Under the pieces are notes generated by a model, which searched no databases, was not told the origin of the DNA, and saw only the letters and a program-made list of their open reading frames with translations. The translations under genes and the position numbers were made by a program. From Karalla daura (taxonomy: Eukaryota; Chordata; Actinopteri; Chaetodontiformes; Leiognathidae): a stretch of DNA of 64,000 nucleotides. Positions 63,141 to 64,000 of this stretch are shown one piece after another. Location of the stretch: positions 17,376,739-17,440,738 of the forward strand of contig CM055192.1 of NCBI GenBank assembly GCA_029224185.1, in the 5' to 3' direction. How positions within the stretch are numbered: the first letter of the stretch is position 1; each line of letters opens with the position of its first letter.

Positions 63141-64000
63141 TTTTCAGTTTTTTGACTATTAACTAACTACTACTACTCGAAAATATCCCCATCTAATGTT
63201 GAAAACCAATAGGTCACTCTGGCGCCTCCCTGTTTCAAATATGTATTGAAACTACTAAACACAGTGTATCAAAAAGCCTCTTTCGCTGATCTTCTCTTCC
63301 ACCATCAGCTGGCTCGTATTGTCAGTGTGAATGGGATAAGATCGCTCCATGTCTGAAGGCTTTGCAGCCATATTGCAGCCATGTAAGCATGCCTTATGTG
63401 TGACTAAATGTATTGCTCTGAGCAAAAAAGTACAGCGGTTCACACACGAACAGTTCAATAGCATCCTCAATTACAGACATGCTTAGTGACTGGAAGAATC
63501 CACTTTTTAAGTGCGTGTGATTGTGCAAGACAGTGAGAGCATCATAGAGAAGGCCATAGAACAAATGGCAGTCCCTAGTTTGGGCAGCTTTGTCCATTAA
63601 CTGCAGCTTGCTGTGCACATGAAGCTTATTAAACAGTTGTTTTGTGATGCTATGCTATAAAGTGCAGGTACGGTTTTAAACACTCACAACTTGTGCAGTC
63701 TCACTTGGAAGAGATCCAAGCAGAACTGAACCCGTCCACAAATCATCTACAACAAGATGTTTAGCCTAGGTGGAACAGTTCATTTTATATGACTTAAACC
63801 CTGCTGAAGTGAATCCTCTGTGTGTGTGACAGTGATCACAGCCTGTTGATAATGAGCCAACGAGAGCATATGTTTTTGGCCTCTTAATCATATTCAATAT
63901 TCAGAGCTAGTTTTCAGCATGACAATTAGTATTAGAAACTATTTTAATGTTAATTAATTATATATAATTAAGTGCAGTATAAAAAGCAAACGTCATTTCC

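Overview
The window is nuclear DNA of a ray-finned fish, most likely a spiny-rayed teleost. The genes have many small exons with GT/AG introns, proteins close to their human relatives, dense CA/GT and tetranucleotide microsatellites, and fish-type L2 LINE tails. No bacterial, organellar or free-virus organisation is visible. Assignments rest on reading translated exons against remembered family sequences; no search was run.

Layout. (1) 1-7310, + strand: the last two coding exons and 3' UTR of rgmb, a GPI-anchored BMP co-receptor; its first coding exon was not found. (2) 7960-8930, - strand, tail-to-tail with rgmb: a compact four-exon gene for a leader, one Ig C1 domain, a short connecting peptide and a membrane segment with the Arg/Lys pair of TCR alpha chains. 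This is the architecture of the pre-T-cell receptor alpha chain (PTCRA) and is the most interesting item here. (3) 10460-16263, + strand: erap2, an ER aminopeptidase (20 coding exons, 945 aa). (4) 17920-28954, + strand: lnpep/IRAP (22 coding exons, 1035 aa) with a CpG-rich promoter and a long 3' UTR. erap2 and lnpep are tandem paralogues with nearly identical exon sizes. (5) 36994-40312, - strand: a urea transporter of the slc14a family (8 coding exons, 469 aa) with a TATA promoter and an upstream noncoding exon. (6) 42-64 kb: a gene-poor stretch with an LTR/endogenous-retrovirus relic that carries a nested L2 LINE, a decayed Tc1/mariner-type transposon, a second LTR-type integrase relic, microsatellites and a few possible conserved noncoding blocks.

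Functionally, ERAP2 (ER) and IRAP (endosome) both trim peptides for MHC class I, and the Ig gene beside them looks like a T-cell receptor component, so 8-31 kb holds three immune-type genes. A perfect interferon-response-type element lies between the Ig gene and erap2. Whether this grouping means shared control or chance cannot be decided from sequence alone.
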